A stretch of 64,000 nucleotides of DNA. Source: Ramazzottius varieornatus (taxonomy: Eukaryota; Tardigrada; Eutardigrada; Parachela; Ramazzottiidae). Both the position numbers and the translations under genes were made by a program. The first letter of the stretch is position 1, and each line of letters opens with the position of its first letter. This document shows, piece by piece, positions 1 to 11,833 of the stretch. The notes beneath the pieces are model-generated. The model had not been told where the DNA came from. It made no database searches and saw nothing but the letters and a program-made list of their open reading frames with translations. The stretch is taken from the NCBI GenBank assembly GCA_001949185.1, contig BDGG01000026.1, positions 1 through 64,000 on the forward strand, in the 5' to 3' direction.

Positions 1-892
1 CTTGTCTTCGGTAGCGGTGCGCAAGTGGACAAAGTATTCTGGAAAGATAAAATCTAAGGTCCAGTTGGACAACGAGAAAAATTTCTTGTACACGTGTATT
101 TGCCTAGTACACAGCAAGGCCAGTCCTTCTCCAAGTTCCCCTACCGTCGCTATAACGGATCGGCGAGCGTCCTCACCACCAACGATCACATCGTCACACC
201 CGGAAGTTAAACTCAAGTGGGACGTCGGCAAAGGACTTGAGCCACATCGTTTCCCCAAGAGGCGCGCAGTACCAGCAAAGAAAACAGTGGGAGCGTGTGC
301 CACTTGAGATAGCAAACTTGTTCAGTTCATTCCGACGTTTCAGTTCTTTTTTCTGCAAAGTCATCATGCGCTATTTTCTAGCTATTTGCCCGACCTTAAA
401 TTCCGCGGTTAGGTTTTTGTTACCAGTGATATGAGTTTTTTGCCATGCGCCAAGTTGAAGGTGTTTACTCATGACAGTGGGGTTCTGGCAAGATGATGCA
501 TGGTGCGCCAGTGTAGCGCCACCTCTGGGAACTCAGCAGCTCTAGGTGGCGCATACAAAAAGCTCCCACACGGGAAATCTGGTTATTTATCTGAGTTACT
601 ACCATCTTTCAGATTTCTGCAAGATGGTAGTCATCCTTCCATGGTGGATGTTCTCTCGGAGTATAGTTTATTATTAGCGAGATCACCGGTAGCTAGAGTA
701 GCGCCAGTCCCTGTTTTTCCGCCGAAGCTGTGCATAATTTGCCGACGGCCAGTTCATCTTGTTGCATAACTAACTGTAGGGAAGTGCTATGCGCGCGATG
801 ATCCGCGTACTTCTTTGCTATATTGATGTAAGATGGTGCGCAAGACGTTTCAACTATTCAAGGTGGGTACCGCCTTGTCGCATCCACAAAAC
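1..892. other. Non-coding stretch, no gene seen
   Basis: I see no spliceable gene here on either strand. Short open frames lack family resemblance and have no convincing splice partners. Fragments resembling the AAGTGGCGCAC hairpin family appear near the left edge (around 20-35 and 286-306), and a related inverted pair with AGCGCCACCT and AGGTGGCGC arms sits at about 512-555. The right part probably contains the promoter of the small secreted-peptide gene. Confidence 0.5.
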
Positions 893-900
893 CTATAAAA
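893..900 (+). promoter_or_regulatory. TATA-box-like element
   Basis: The octamer CTATAAAA lies about 160 bp upstream of the start codon of the neuropeptide-like gene on the same strand. This spacing fits a core promoter with a 5' UTR of roughly 130 nt. It is a sequence match only; no initiator was verified. Confidence 0.4.
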
Positions 901-1058
901 TCTGCCAGGATCCTCATGCAACCTGTGACAAGTCCATTTGATGGCCAACTTCCGTCTGCCACGTCAATTCTTTCCTCGCGGCTCGGTTCGACACATTTAT
1001 TTCATCCTCTCTAAAGTCAACCTCTTGGACGACCTTGGCTCAACTGAAATACAGTAGA

Positions 1059-1464
1059 ATGAATATCAGATTTCTCCTGCTTTTTGGCTTGTTCATAGGT
1101 AAGCCTCATCGTTGCCCATCATATTTGTACACTCACCCCCAGCTTCTTCCTTTCTCCTCTAGGCATTCAGTGTATCGATGGCAATAGAGCACAGGAGCCC
1201 GCTGCAGCTTTCTCGACCAGCGATGATTTTGCGCAGGACATGTCAGCGGACAGCGAGTCGAAAGGCAGCGTAACAGCCGAATCTCCTCGGAGTGTGCCGC
1301 GAGACCTGCCAGCTGCCGCCTACCACCGCTACAACCCCGAGCGCTTTACTTCCTTGTACCGAATGCCGGCTCGCTTGACGGCTCGCTCCGCCAACCAACA
1401 ACGCTCCCAACAGCCCACTTGGTACCTGGGCAAACGCAGCCGCGGAAGCTGGCACTTGGGCTAG
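1059..1464 (+). CDS. Neuropeptide-like secreted precursor (two exons)
   Basis: Exon 1 is 1059-1098 and exon 2 is 1163-1464, joined in phase 1 across a 64-bp GT/AG intron; 113 residues in all. The protein starts with a hydrophobic signal peptide (MNIRFLLLFGLFIGIQC). An acidic, serine-rich spacer of about 40 residues follows, then a basic, aromatic C-terminal third. This part contains a Gly-Lys-Arg amidation and dibasic cleavage site after PTWYL, and the protein ends in SRGSWHLG, where the last glycine could also serve as amide donor. Those are hallmarks of peptide-hormone precursors. Predicted products would end in WYL-amide and WHL-amide, possibly after a longer peptide starting near YNPERFTSLYRMPARL. 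I do not recognise the family. The gene stands alone, about 730 bp from the 3' end of the convergent EXOC7 gene, with a TATA-like element upstream. Confidence 0.62.
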
Positions 1465-1469
1465 ATACA

Positions 1470-2190
1470 CCTACCACATCTCTTCCTCTACATGTAGTAT
1501 TCCCTTTTTCTAGCTCATTACCCAAATGAGTGTTCTGACCATGAGTTTCTTTATCTGGGTGGGACAGAGGTGTGCCGATGGTACTGCTTGTCACTATCAA
1601 AGCCGCAAGGCTCGCTTTCCTCCTGTTCCGAATGTACTTTCTGGCGGCGGCGGAGGCCGCAACTCCCTTATCCCTAAAGCCGCCAAAGTATTTGCCCCTT
1701 TTCCCCCCTGGTCTTCAACCCAAATTTTCGTAGACATTTTCCCTTCAATAGCTTACTATGGCTTCACAGCATGTTTCCCTCGTAGCTGGCGACAGCCATA
1801 TCGTTCACCCTAATGGCGCACGCTCCCCATGTAATTGGCTGGAGGCGTGCGCCGCATGAGACGGTAATCTTAACGAGCTCGTGTGTCGATTTCTCCCAGG
1901 TGATATTCTTCCCTTCTCGGCACAAACAATATTCTGTCTCTTTTAAACTGTGGAGCATTTAGAATAAGGCATTGGCGTATGCATACATATCGTCATCAAC
2001 GAAATTAATCCATGCGAAAGGAAGCAAGCTTTGATCAAAGGAAAGATGATTCGGAATCACAGGTAAGGAAAAGGAAGAGGGAGAAAATAATCATAAATGT
2101 ATATCACCAGGTGTTGGTCGCACGTCGGCCTATCCATATTGCAAAATGTCACAGAGTGCAAGGCAAGAAGGAAAATGACTTGAGAGTTTC
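1470..2190. other. Intergenic between neuropeptide-like gene and EXOC7 3' end
   Basis: This holds the 3' ends of two convergent genes. One degenerate copy of the dispersed hairpin family lies at 1812-1860. I see nothing else that I can support. Confidence 0.5.
1812..1860. repeat. Dispersed GTGCGCCACTT hairpin, single degenerate copy
   Basis: Arms TGGCGCACGCTCC and GGAGGCGTGCGCC pair around an AATTGGCT-type loop. The loop and arms match the family seen in EXOC7, SLC39A7 and GOLPH3 introns, but the outer CAAG/CTTG bases are degraded. Confidence 0.6.
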
Positions 2191-2191
2191 T

Positions 2192-5100
2192 TCAGTCGTC
2201 AATACGCACGACCTGACCGGCAGTGTTCAAGGCAGCCGTGAAGGTGTCTTGTGAGAAGAAACGGTCCATCATGTCCGACACCTGCGCCGTGGTGAAGGGC
2301 AGGTACTTGTCGTAAAACTTGGTGAAAGGAATGTGCGTGTATCTACAATACGGCCAAAGCCAATTCATCAACCAAATTTGGAAAATATAACCGATCTCAT
2401 AACTGAAAGCTCGTTAAATGAACAAACACGACCAGATCGTCTGTCCAAGTGGCGCACGCTGTCGGTGTTATTGGCAGGCAGGGTGCGCCACTTGGAAAGC
2501 GATCTTGTCCAATTTTTCCAAGTGGCGCACATCCTCACTGTTATCAGCTGGAAGTGTGCGCCACTTGGACAAGCGGTCTTCTCGAGGTGGTTTGCCGAGC
2601 TCCTCTTTGTAAGAATCATTTTCTCACCGTTGTCGATAGGTATCGTAAAGATGAAGAATGTCGTTGCGATTCTGGGTTTTCAGTTCGGCTCGCAGATGAT
2701 GGTCAGGGACGCTGTACTTTTCCTGCTTGACGGCCTGCGAGGTCAGCTCCTTGTTGATGGCCACACAGCGATCTTTGATCATCTGCCGGTCTTTCTCTTT
2801 CAACTACAAACACCATGAAACTTTAAGCACCCACACCTTGACAGATAGCTGGGCTTACATACCTTCTCTTCAAAGTTTGTTTGCTGGGCCACGGAAAGTT
2901 TCAGCGAGACATCGTTGGGAGAGCGCGGTCGAAGAAAGGCCGCCTCGCCGATGGCTTCCGTCAAGAGTTTCGTCAGCGTAGTCCAACTACAACAACAAAA
3001 CAACACACATGCAACAAAATTTTCAAGGAAAGAGAACACAAGAAGGTGGAACACATTCACACTTTGTACGACTCGCTTCAACGTGCGAAACAACTTGCCG
3101 ATTTTCTACGACAACCTCCGTCAGGGCCGTGCCGGGCACGAACCTGTCGCACATTCTCGTTTTAATTCGTAGCAAATTGGCAAATCAGCTGTACAGGGAA
3201 GGCCGTGCTGGGCACGGACCTGTTAGAGCTTTCTGTACAAATTTCGTAGAAGAAAGGCGATCAACGTACCAGTCAACGTAAGCTCGTCGTTGTTCGGCGA
3301 TTCGTCCGCTGATCAAGCGATCAACATCTGGGTTGTCTTCCATCATGATATGAATGATTCCCACCCTGCAAGAAGGGATGTAAAGATTACAACGGTCATG
3401 ATTTATGAGGAGGAGTCGACCTACTGTTTGAGATGGTTATACATGTAGGAGGTGTTGTTGAGGAGGAAGATGGCTTTCAGCGTGGGGTCGTTGTAGTTCT
3501 CTGAGCGAGTCGTCAGACTGGCCAGCAGGTGCGACACCACCGAATCTGAAAGACAAAGGAGAATTAACTTTGACTTCAACCAAACGAACACAGAGCAGCG
3601 ACTCGAAGGACTTACTGAGGTATTTGGGGAAGTTATGGCCCACCGTGGCGGTATTCTGGTTCTGTCCCGCCCGGAAGTTGTGCATCAAACTCTTCCGCTG
3701 ATTTTCCGTCACATCTGCAATACGCAAAACCCGCCTTGAAGTCTGATCTCAAGTACAAGGATGGTAAATAGTTACCTGGTGTAATGACCGAGTCGAACAA
3801 GACACGGTAATCCACTAAATTGGACAGAAAAGCGATCGTCTGCAAAGACATCCCAACACATTTTTCTCCACCAAATTCTCACTGATAACATGGACAGGAA
3901 AGATCATTCTAGAAGAAGGAGAAAAATAATCGGACGAAAGAGGCCTCCCCTACATAGAAGCCCGCCAAACAATCTCGGCAGGATCGTTTTCCCAAGTGGC
4001 GCATGTGTCCGACTGACAAGACAGGAAACATGCAACGCTTGGAGAAACAAACCAACTCGACACGATCGTTTGTCCATGTGGCGCACACTTGCTGCCCAGA
4101 TATCAAGAACGTGCGTCACTAGGTAAAAACCATCATGCCGGGTTTTTTCCCAGCTCCCAAATATTCAGAAAGAGAACATACATTGCTGGTGAGTTCGTGG
4201 ACTGTTCCATCGGGAGGAAGCACTCGGTCCGTGCTGCTCTTGATGTTGGCCAGGAAGCCATCCATAGTCCGTAAAACCTGTAGGAATAAACCGACCGAAA
4301 AATTACTATGATAAGCCCAGATAATTACTCTGGTCCCAGAAAAGAAAACCTACAGCTGAGCGGAAGGTTTGTTCGACGCGAGTCCAGCGGTTTTGCGTCT
4401 CATGGGTGCATCCTTCCAGCGCGGAGGCGAAGAGAGGCTTCAGGTCTTCGAAATGCTCCAGCAGCTGCAGCAGAAGCAGCATAGCCGAGAAGTCGCCGTT
4501 ATTGACGTGCAACAGAATCTTATCCGCTAATTCCTGCAATAAATCAACAAGTCATCCACCTGCACGCACAGACTCCACGCTATCATACGATCAATAAGTA
4601 CGCTGGTACTTAACGCAAAAAACTGCTGTACTAATTACAATCACCATCCTGCATACAAAGACCGAGCGCTTGCAAGAGATAGCCAAGTACGCAGGTACTT
4701 GCCTCTGACAAGTAATTACCTTTCCGGAAGACTCGAAGCGGAGGATGGCAGGCAGGACGATCCGGTCGAAGACGTCGCGCATGTGCTCGTCAGGAATGAT
4801 GCCGTACATCAGTCCGACCTCGCTCTACAACCAGCATGGCACCATCATCGTATAATACAAGAAGAAAGTGGGAAGATTGGGAAACTTACCTCGAGAAGTT
4901 TGAGGAAAGCAGAAACCATGCCCATGTAAGTCTCTACTTCCTGGTAAGTCTCCTCGTCGATGCCCACGCGGGCGCCTGTCGCTTTCTTCATCGCACTGTT
5001 GTTCGTCTTTATCCTTCTGAAAACAAATGAACAACAATCAGAACAAGCATCTTAAGTATTTTCTGACGATTTTATGAACTGTAGCTCGGCAAACAAACTC

Positions 5101-8100
5101 AACTAGACTGTTGTCCAAGTGGCGCACCAAATAAATATTACTGACGGACAAAGTGCGCCACTTGGAAAAGCAATCTTGCGGAGATTATTTGTTGTAAGAA
5201 GTGGCGGAAGCTTCCGGTCTGATTGGATGGAAGCGTGCGCCAAGATTTCCTTTTCTTTGGTCCGAAATTCTTTTCTGGGAATTTGCTCACCGTAGTTTCT
5301 GAAAGAGACTTTGTGTGCCCGTGCCATGCGGCGCATTCTTCTTCCTGGGAGAACTTTTGATAGCTGAGCGTCTTTTGAGGGTGTAAGACTTTGTTGCGCC
5401 GTCTTCGCCGTTGACAGGAGCCATGCTGCTGGCATCGTCGCCCATCTGCGACGCCATCTCGCTGGAGTGCATCGACGAACCGTCGAAGCCCATGGATCGG
5501 CTCATGCTCTTCCTGTCCGGGTCGATCTCGCCAATCCCTAGTCCACTGGAATCTGCGGACTCTTTGTAGAAGGAACGAAACCTGAAACGATCAAGAATAT
5601 CATCCTAAATTCTCACTTGCGCCATAACGAAACAAACCAACAGCTGCGACACGCAGCAGTATACAAATTAGTATACACAGCTGGACAACAATGTACGCAG
5701 GATGACCACCGCTAACAAGCGCACACGTCTGACTCCGCCTACTTGACCAGCCAATACGATGCGGTGCGCGGTTTCTTCCTGACCTTCTCAATTTCAGAAC
5801 AAAGAAACACCTGTCTTGTCTTTTCAAAACAATTCATGAAAAACCTGGTGTCGACAAAGACCTTCATTCAAGGCAAACAAATTTCCAAAATTATTCATCC
5901 AGATCTTAACGACATGGGAATGACAGCAGGACATCCCTCTTCGTCAGCCTTCCTCGAAAGACGGAGGTTTTCCTGAAGTTCGTTGGATTCCTGTTCTGTG
6001 GAAATACGCCAAGATTCCGGAAGAACATTGCTGTCAGGGGATATAGCCAAGACAACTCCATTGGAGCAAATCGTCTCCAGTTCCACGCTGACGTTCCGAA
6101 GCGTAGAAAGACTGGTGGCCATAATTACCCATGTGAGTTCTTTTCCCCACCATTTTCCATTGTTTTCCCCCTAACCTATCACCGCTTTAGCGCGGACAAA
6201 AATTCTTTGCATTGGTGCAAGCCCCAGCTTCTCACAGAAGCGCAATAAACCAAAGAAGGAACACACCAGAGAAAATGGCGAGATTATTTTGTGACTCTCG
6301 ACAAGATGTTTTTCCCAAGTGACTCACCGTTTCCGATACAACAATGAAACTGTGCGCCACTTGGAAAAACAAATCTGGGCACGACTGTTTTCCAAAGTGG
6401 CGCAATCTCTCAGCCGATAACACCAAAAACATGCACCACTTGGAAAAACAAAGGCGAATCTGGACAAATTCACATCGCACATTTTTCTGCTGTTTTTGTA
6501 GGCTCAAAAATCAGCTCAGTGATGCGGTACGTTTTACCGATAGAAGAAAGGTGTGAGTAGGTGTTACTTACTGGTTGAGTGAGTCTTTCATGGCGTCGAG
6601 TCTGAACTTTGCGTAGACGTCCATGAAGTCGAAGTTGTCCTTGGTGCTGACAAACCAGGCTGTGACCATCTTCAGGTCGTTGTAGACGGTCTCAGCAAAG
6701 TGAGCAAAGTCATGGCTGATGCTGGGGTCGTGAAGGTTGTTGACGATGGCGTCTTGGATGATGACAGCTGGCACGGCCTTGCTGTGCATTCGCAGAAGGT
6801 CGCGGAACTCCTTGATGAGGTTCTCGCGACCTGTCCGGTACAGCGACGACTACAGCAAAGTCCAAACATTTAAACAAGCCACCAGCCGCTCTTATTTCTA
6901 CATCATGTAAATTCCCGGAAGTAATCTGATTATGCATTGCATTCCTTTGAAAAAAAACATCGAGAAAAGATATTTGGAAATTATTTGAAATAAAACGTCA
7001 AAAATATTGAAGTCAAAATTTATTGTCCGCCAAAATCCAACTTGTAGAAAATTTATGGTTGAGAATGTTGTTTGCTTTACCACATGCTCGAATTCCGGTG
7101 TGGCCAGATGACATTCGGAGAAGAAATCCAGCGAACTTTTCACGCGCTCCAAAGCTTTGCAGTAGGCCGATAAATTCTTCACCGGGCTATAACCACAGAA
7201 AAATTACCGTCACTAAAATGAACTAAAGCTACCCAGCACAACGGCGAAAACGCATGACTGTAAAATGTTGGCTGACCCAGCTTGAATGACAGCGGAAAGC
7301 TGTTCAGGAACTTGATAGTGGTTGAGGGCTGCTTCGATCGCCACCGTCGCTTTCTCTGCATCTATAACCAGGAGAAAACAAGCTCGAAACTATTTCCATG
7401 AATATCAAGAAGCGAAAGGAATCTTACTGTTTCGGCAGATCTGATGCCAAGAAGATTCATTGTACAGCGGGACGAGGCACTGCTCCAGAAATTGAACTCG
7501 GCGTTTTGATGACTCTGCCAACGTATCCATCTTGACCGCCAGAGAATCCAACGCTTCGAAGCCCTTCTCAAACTTCTTCACTCGCGAGTTCATCTGCAAG
7601 AAAACTCGAAATATTTAGGACTATTTGATCAAAAAGAGAAACAAATTGGGAGCCCGACAAGATCGATTTCTCAAGTGGCGCATGCTTCCAGTGTTATTGC
7701 GTGGAAACCTGCGCCGTTTAGCGATAAACGATCTTGGCGAGCCTATTTAATTTAAGCAGTGGCGCACGGCTGCGGTATGATAGGCTGGAAGCGTGCACCA
7801 CTTGACAGGAACAATTTTGTCGAGAATCCTACCTGTTCCATACGCTGTCTTAAATGGACGTTTCTTTCCGCGATTTCCTCCTCAAACTGACTGGTAAACC
7901 TCTTGGACCTCCTCTCATTGGCCCTTCTGAAGTTCGGGTTGGGCGCACTGACTCTGAGTTCGTCCAGCAGCTCCTGCAGGTCTTCGTCGTCGTCATTCGG
8001 GTCCAGTCCTGCATTCTTGGCGTCCACCGCGTCGCCCTCTTCTTCCATGGCGAACATGGAGGCCTTCTGTTGTCGGAGCTCCTTCTGCTGTAGCTCATAC

Positions 8101-8786
8101 AGCTTCTCTTCGGTCTTGGCTGCATGACTCCAGCGGGAAAGGATGGCTTTGGTCGGGTCGAGCTTGTCATCGGGATTGTCCGCGTCGACGCTGGCACGAA
8201 TGTTCAGTCCGGCTGCTCTCACATTGGCGTTCTTGAAGCCGAAGCGCGCGACGGCGACAGGCAGCCAGTACACTTCGTTGCCCGTACCTTCATCGGCCAA
8301 GGTTCGGAGAGTCTCTTGGAGGGAATGGTGGTCAGTGTGAGCAGCAACGGAAGTTTCGCGGACGATTTGCGGCTGACGAGGTGGAGTAAATTTAGCCTGC
8401 AAGAAAATCGTTCAAACCTATTGGTTATCATCGTGACGTCATGCGCTGTTCCCAACGATGGGCCCTGGAACAGTGCGCAGAATACACTAATCAAGACTCC
8501 GCCCTCAGCCTGCGCACAGCTGTTTTACCTGTGGAGTAAACGGTGTTGTCGTTGTTTTCACTTTTCGGCCTTGTTCGGCGGTGTGGATGGAATCTCCGCT
8601 TTGAACGGATGGTAAAATATGGATGGAAGGCTTCAAGTTGGTCAGACTGGGATGGGTGATCGCGGCGGGGGCAGCAGGAGATTGCTTGGAGCCATCCACC
8701 AACGTGGTCGAGCTGATTCGAGATGGAGAGGATGCATTGGTGATGCTGACGCGCGACGGCCGTGCTGTTGGCTTGGTCGGATCCAT
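2192..8786 (-). CDS. EXOC7: Exocyst complex component 7 (Exo70), 18 exons
   Basis: Exo70 is the exocyst subunit that binds PI(4,5)P2 and tethers secretory vesicles to the plasma membrane. Phase-consistent exons on the minus strand: 8529-8786, 7833-8396, 7428-7593, 7277-7361, 7081-7186, 6572-6849, 5291-5581, 4890-5016, 4720-4824, 4354-4533, 4182-4277, 3776-3839, 3616-3714, 3425-3545, 3270-3365, 2863-2986, 2628-2803, 2192-2342. Together they give 3,087 nt and 1,028 residues. Diagnostic stretches are PDGTVHELTSN (exon 11), DPTLKAIFLLNN (exon 14), LKEKDRQMIKDR (exon 17) and the C-terminal VSDMMDRFF block, all in the Exo70 order. The amino-terminal coiled coil is encoded by exons 2-5. The protein is longer than usual for Exo70 (about 650-750 residues) because exons 1-2 add about 270 polar residues of unknown function; the true start could be a later Met. 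Five introns carry paired hairpin repeats. Confidence 0.93.
2446..2568. repeat. Paired hairpin repeat in EXOC7 intron
   Basis: Two inverted-repeat hairpins (2446-2495 and 2518-2568) lie head to tail in the last EXOC7 intron. Each has CCAAGTGGCGCAC at its left and GTGCGCCACTTGG at its right, around a short loop containing GTTATTGG or GTTATCAG. Flanking bases (GATCGT, GATCTTGTCC) extend the symmetry. Confidence 0.85.
3992..4121. repeat. Paired hairpin repeat in EXOC7 intron (degenerate)
   Basis: Two weaker copies (3992-4041 and 4073-4121) lie between the exons at 3776-3839 and 4182-4277. The left arms keep CCAAGTGGCGCA and CCATGTGGCGCAC; the right arms have several substitutions. The spacing of about 81 bp matches other pairs. 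Confidence 0.7.
5114..5247. repeat. Paired hairpin repeat in EXOC7 intron
   Basis: The first hairpin (5114-5165) has clean CCAAGTGGCGCAC / GTGCGCCACTTGG arms. The second (5199-5247) keeps AGTGGCG and GGAAGCGTGCGCCA but has lost its outer bases. They lie between EXOC7 exons at 4890-5016 and 5291-5581. Confidence 0.72.
6314..6442. repeat. Paired hairpin repeat in EXOC7 intron
   Basis: Hairpins at 6314-6364 and 6391-6442 lie in the largest EXOC7 intron (5582-6571). The right arms TGTGCGCCACTTGG and GCACCACTTGG and left arm AAAGTGGCGCA are recognisable, with drift in the other arms. Confidence 0.7.
7671..7805. repeat. Paired hairpin repeat in EXOC7 intron
   Basis: Hairpins at 7671-7720 and 7755-7805 lie between EXOC7 exons 2 and 3. 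Flanking GACAAGATCG upstream and GATCTTGG between them belong to the extended palindrome shared by the family. Confidence 0.75.
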
Positions 8787-8789
8787 CCT

Positions 8790-9750
8790 CGTGTCTGTCG
8801 TCTCACGTCCTGGTCACCAGTGAAACAAGATTCCCTTTCGCACTCCTCATCATCATGGTAGATGAGACTGATTTATCTGTGGAAGAATTTCTTCCAAAGA
8901 AACAGGAATTTGTTTGTATGATTTCTGCACCATTTTGCCACAGAAATTGAATAATACCCTCCAGGGCCTACCAAGTCGCTAGCACATTCGGGCAATTGAG
9001 GGTCAATGGATAGGGATATGGTGTTCAGGGACCAAACATTCGTTCACTATAATAGTCCTCCTCGCGACAGGCCATAAAACTCCGTTGATTGTGTTGATCT
9101 TAAAAGTGGATTACGAAGTTTCGCTATCAATATAAGCAGCCCTCGAGTAGCTTATCTTGAAAGCGAAAACGGATTATTCTCTGCACACTTGACTCAAAAT
9201 TTCATTTCTCAGCTGATCTTTGTCTGCACAGTGCTTCACGTTGCCAGATACCGTTTCACGTATGGGCTTCTTGACATCTATTATGGTCGGGGATATGGAC
9301 AGACAGAGACTAGCCAGAGAGAAAACCATGAATTTCAGCCTAGTCAGGAGACAAAGTTTGCATACAAACCTACCCCGCAAAACTCGCACATTGCCGCTGG
9401 CGTTTCCGAGACCTTCGAAAAACGCAATTTTGCCTCACTCACGACTAATTTCCGTTGATCAAGCAAGCTCAAATTTCAAATCAACCGTTTACGACATAAA
9501 CAGCTCGTCGGAGGACTAATGTCCACATTACAGCTACTGTAGACCACAGCGAACGTGTAAACTGGGTGTAACTCCTACGGCACAGTGCCACAAAGGAATG
9601 AATGGACGTGGTAGCCAACACTCGAGTGCATGGGTGGCGCCGCAGTAGAATCTTCAGACCAGCACCTGACCGTAAACTTGACAGGTGGGCAAGTGGTTCC
9701 TTATAACAGCCGTTGTTTTGATTACTTTATCGAAGTCACAAGACCGTAGT
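8790..9750. other. Upstream region of EXOC7, no gene seen
   Basis: This should contain the EXOC7 promoter and any 5' UTR exon. Only short open frames without splice support occur. No repeat family or conserved motif stands out. Confidence 0.45.
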
Positions 9751-9759
9751 GCGCTTGAC

Positions 9760-10579
9760 CAGTGGATACTTTAGGGTGACGTCAAAGTTGCCCGGCTAGG
9801 CGCGGCGGTGTCCGCGGCTCTGATTGGCTGTGTCTGAACACTAACTACCCAGTTGATCGGTTCATCTTGGTGGTCAATCTAAGGTTGTAAATTCCCAATT
9901 CCATTCCTTTCCAAATTCTGTTCCATTCCTGGAATTCCGTTCCGAAGAGTAGCCGTTTGGAACGGTGGAATTCCCGTTTGGAAAACTAGCAAAAGCCGAA
10001 GAAAATTTAGGAATTCCACGAGGTAAACAGTTGAAGATCCAGCAGATCCTGTCGAAAACCTGAACCCGATGCTGGCTCACACATGCGTACCACTGAGGCT
10101 AATTGTTCGTTCATTTGAACGACCAAAAGCATTTTCGATCCGTCGCACTAAAGTATGCGGCGCATTCAACTGTGCGTAAGTCCTTGATTTTCCCTTGAAC
10201 TTTCAGGTCCGACAAGACCGAAAGTTCGGATCGGCCAATCTCCAGCTGGCTTTCAGTCTCAAAACCAATATTTGTTGATGACTTCAGATCATGTTTGTTG
10301 TTTTAGATGGGTATGTAAAATGAACTAAGCTGGGAAATGGCACTTTGTGATTCCAGATTTTTGCAAGGACCTTCTGGAGAAAAAAATAGAAATATAGGAA
10401 TATTAGGAATTTCTTTCCAATTTTCCATTCCAAGGGTATTCGGCCTGGAATTTACAACCTTAGGTCAGTCAACTTGATTCATTAGCCGTAGTAGTTAGTG
10501 TTCAGATTTACCCAATCAGAGCCGCGGACACCGCTACGCCTAGTCGGATACCTTTGACGTCACCCTATAGGATCCACTG
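9760..10579. mobile_element. hAT-like non-autonomous DNA transposon
   Basis: Inverted termini of about 90 bp start with CAGTGGATACTTTAGGGTGA on the left and CAGTGGATCCTATAGGGTGA on the right (reverse complement). They are flanked by CGCTTGAC (9752-9759) and CGCTCGAC (10580-10587), an 8-bp target duplication with one change. That length and the CAGTGG start fit hAT elements. The interior has no transposase. A second nested inverted pair (CTAAGGTTGTAAATTCC, 9879 and 10462) suggests another foldback element inserted inside it. Confidence 0.72.
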
Positions 10580-10916
10580 CGCTCGACAGCGATTAGCAGC
10601 TGAGCAGTGTTATTTCACTATGCAATTAAAATTATTTAAAGTCGGGTGCTAATGTTAAGTCTACGTGATCAGCTGACTGCAAGCAAAATCAATTATCGCT
10701 GACGAATTTCAATTATTAAAATTAATAATCGGATTTCCTATCATGGCTCAATCAATCAAGTGAACACCAGCCCGCACAATTAAAACGATTTTTGTTATTA
10801 AAATCGGTTTCCTTTTATAATGATAAAAATAACACTGCAGCTGAGTGGCCACCTGACGCTGCTACTTCTTACAGCCTAGTGGTGGTCTGAAGATTCTATT
10901 GCGCAGCCACCTATGC

Positions 10917-11389
10917 TGATGATGAGCATCACATTTCACATTCCACTGCATTTTACATTACAATTACACTTTCACACAACATTACAACTGCCGAGAAGTT
11001 GTAATGTACATGCAAAATGTAATTACACGCTTCACAAGCCGAAAATCTGTGGTATGCTTGAGCGTTTTGCCGCGAAAAATCTTAAACCGGTTGATTTACG
11101 TGGGACAATTGTGAGAAAACTTCGTCAATATGGCCATTTTGTAAGCTTATGTCTATTGCAACGCGTATTTTTATCTGTTTCCGCAAAACGATTGCACAGA
11201 ACTATATGTTGTGCAAACGCAGTAGTTGTTGGTCTGACATTTTACTCGCTCCATATCCCTTTTATACGTTATAAACCACCCGGCTTGTAAAATGTAAACT
11301 GGTGTAAAATTTAATTAAAATCTTACGATTACACCATTTTACATTACAATTTATATTTCACGGATCATCTGCGTGTGATGCTCATCTTT
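10917..11389. mobile_element. Probable foldback element next to a hAT insertion
   Basis: GATGAGCATCAC near the left end is inverted as GTGATGCTCATC near the right end. The octamer ACCTATGC sits immediately outside both ends (10909-10916 and 11390-11397). The interior is AT-rich, with repeated TTTACATTACAATT tracts and no protein gene. The termini are offset by a few bases, so the exact borders are uncertain. Confidence 0.5.
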
Positions 11390-11397
11390 ACCTATGC

Positions 11398-11833
11398 TAG
11401 AGCACTGGGCCGCAGGTCCAAAAGTACGCTGCAACTGTGCTGCGCACATTACCAGGGCGCTGTACGCTGCTCTGCGCTGCACAACTTTCATGCCCAGTGG
11501 CTAAGCAGCTGTGCTGCAGGTGCACGTTGACCTGGTGCAACTGCGCGGAACGCCGATGTAATGACACGATGTGTTATTCAGTCAGCGAAATCAGTAGTCA
11601 ACCTGGAGAACGTTGCCCTAAAGTACGGCAAGGCCGAGACGGCTGACGTTCGAATGCCCAAAAACTGTAATTTTTGTTAGGTTTCGGTAGGTGCATCTGC
11701 GCGGTAGTCTATGGCTTTCTGCTGTATGCTGTGCTGTGCCGCACAAATTTCGTCACTTCACGCGCTACAGCTGTGCTGCAGCACAGCACAGCTGCAGTGC
11801 AGTACAGCGCATGCGGCCAGATTCCGTGCTCTA
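11398..11833. mobile_element. hAT-like MITE with perfect 8-bp target duplication
   Basis: The element starts TAGAGCAC and ends GTGCTCTA, with longer imperfect inverted arms rich in CTGTGCTGC. It is flanked exactly by ACCTATGC at 11390-11397 and 11834-11841. The 8-bp duplication and the TAG-type terminus fit hAT elements. It is 436 bp long with no coding capacity. Confidence 0.8.

Noticed and set aside
1243-1600. Minus-strand frames opposite the neuropeptide-like gene
   Set aside because: No splice partners or family resemblance; the plus strand has a signal peptide and amidation sites.
7850-8197. Alternative frames in EXOC7 exon 2 (about 115 codons)
   Set aside because: High-GC exon shadows; the chosen frame connects in phase with exons on both sides.
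11640-11670. tRNA gene suggested by GTTCGAATGCCC
   Set aside because: No matching acceptor or D arm upstream; the word lies inside a hAT-like MITE.
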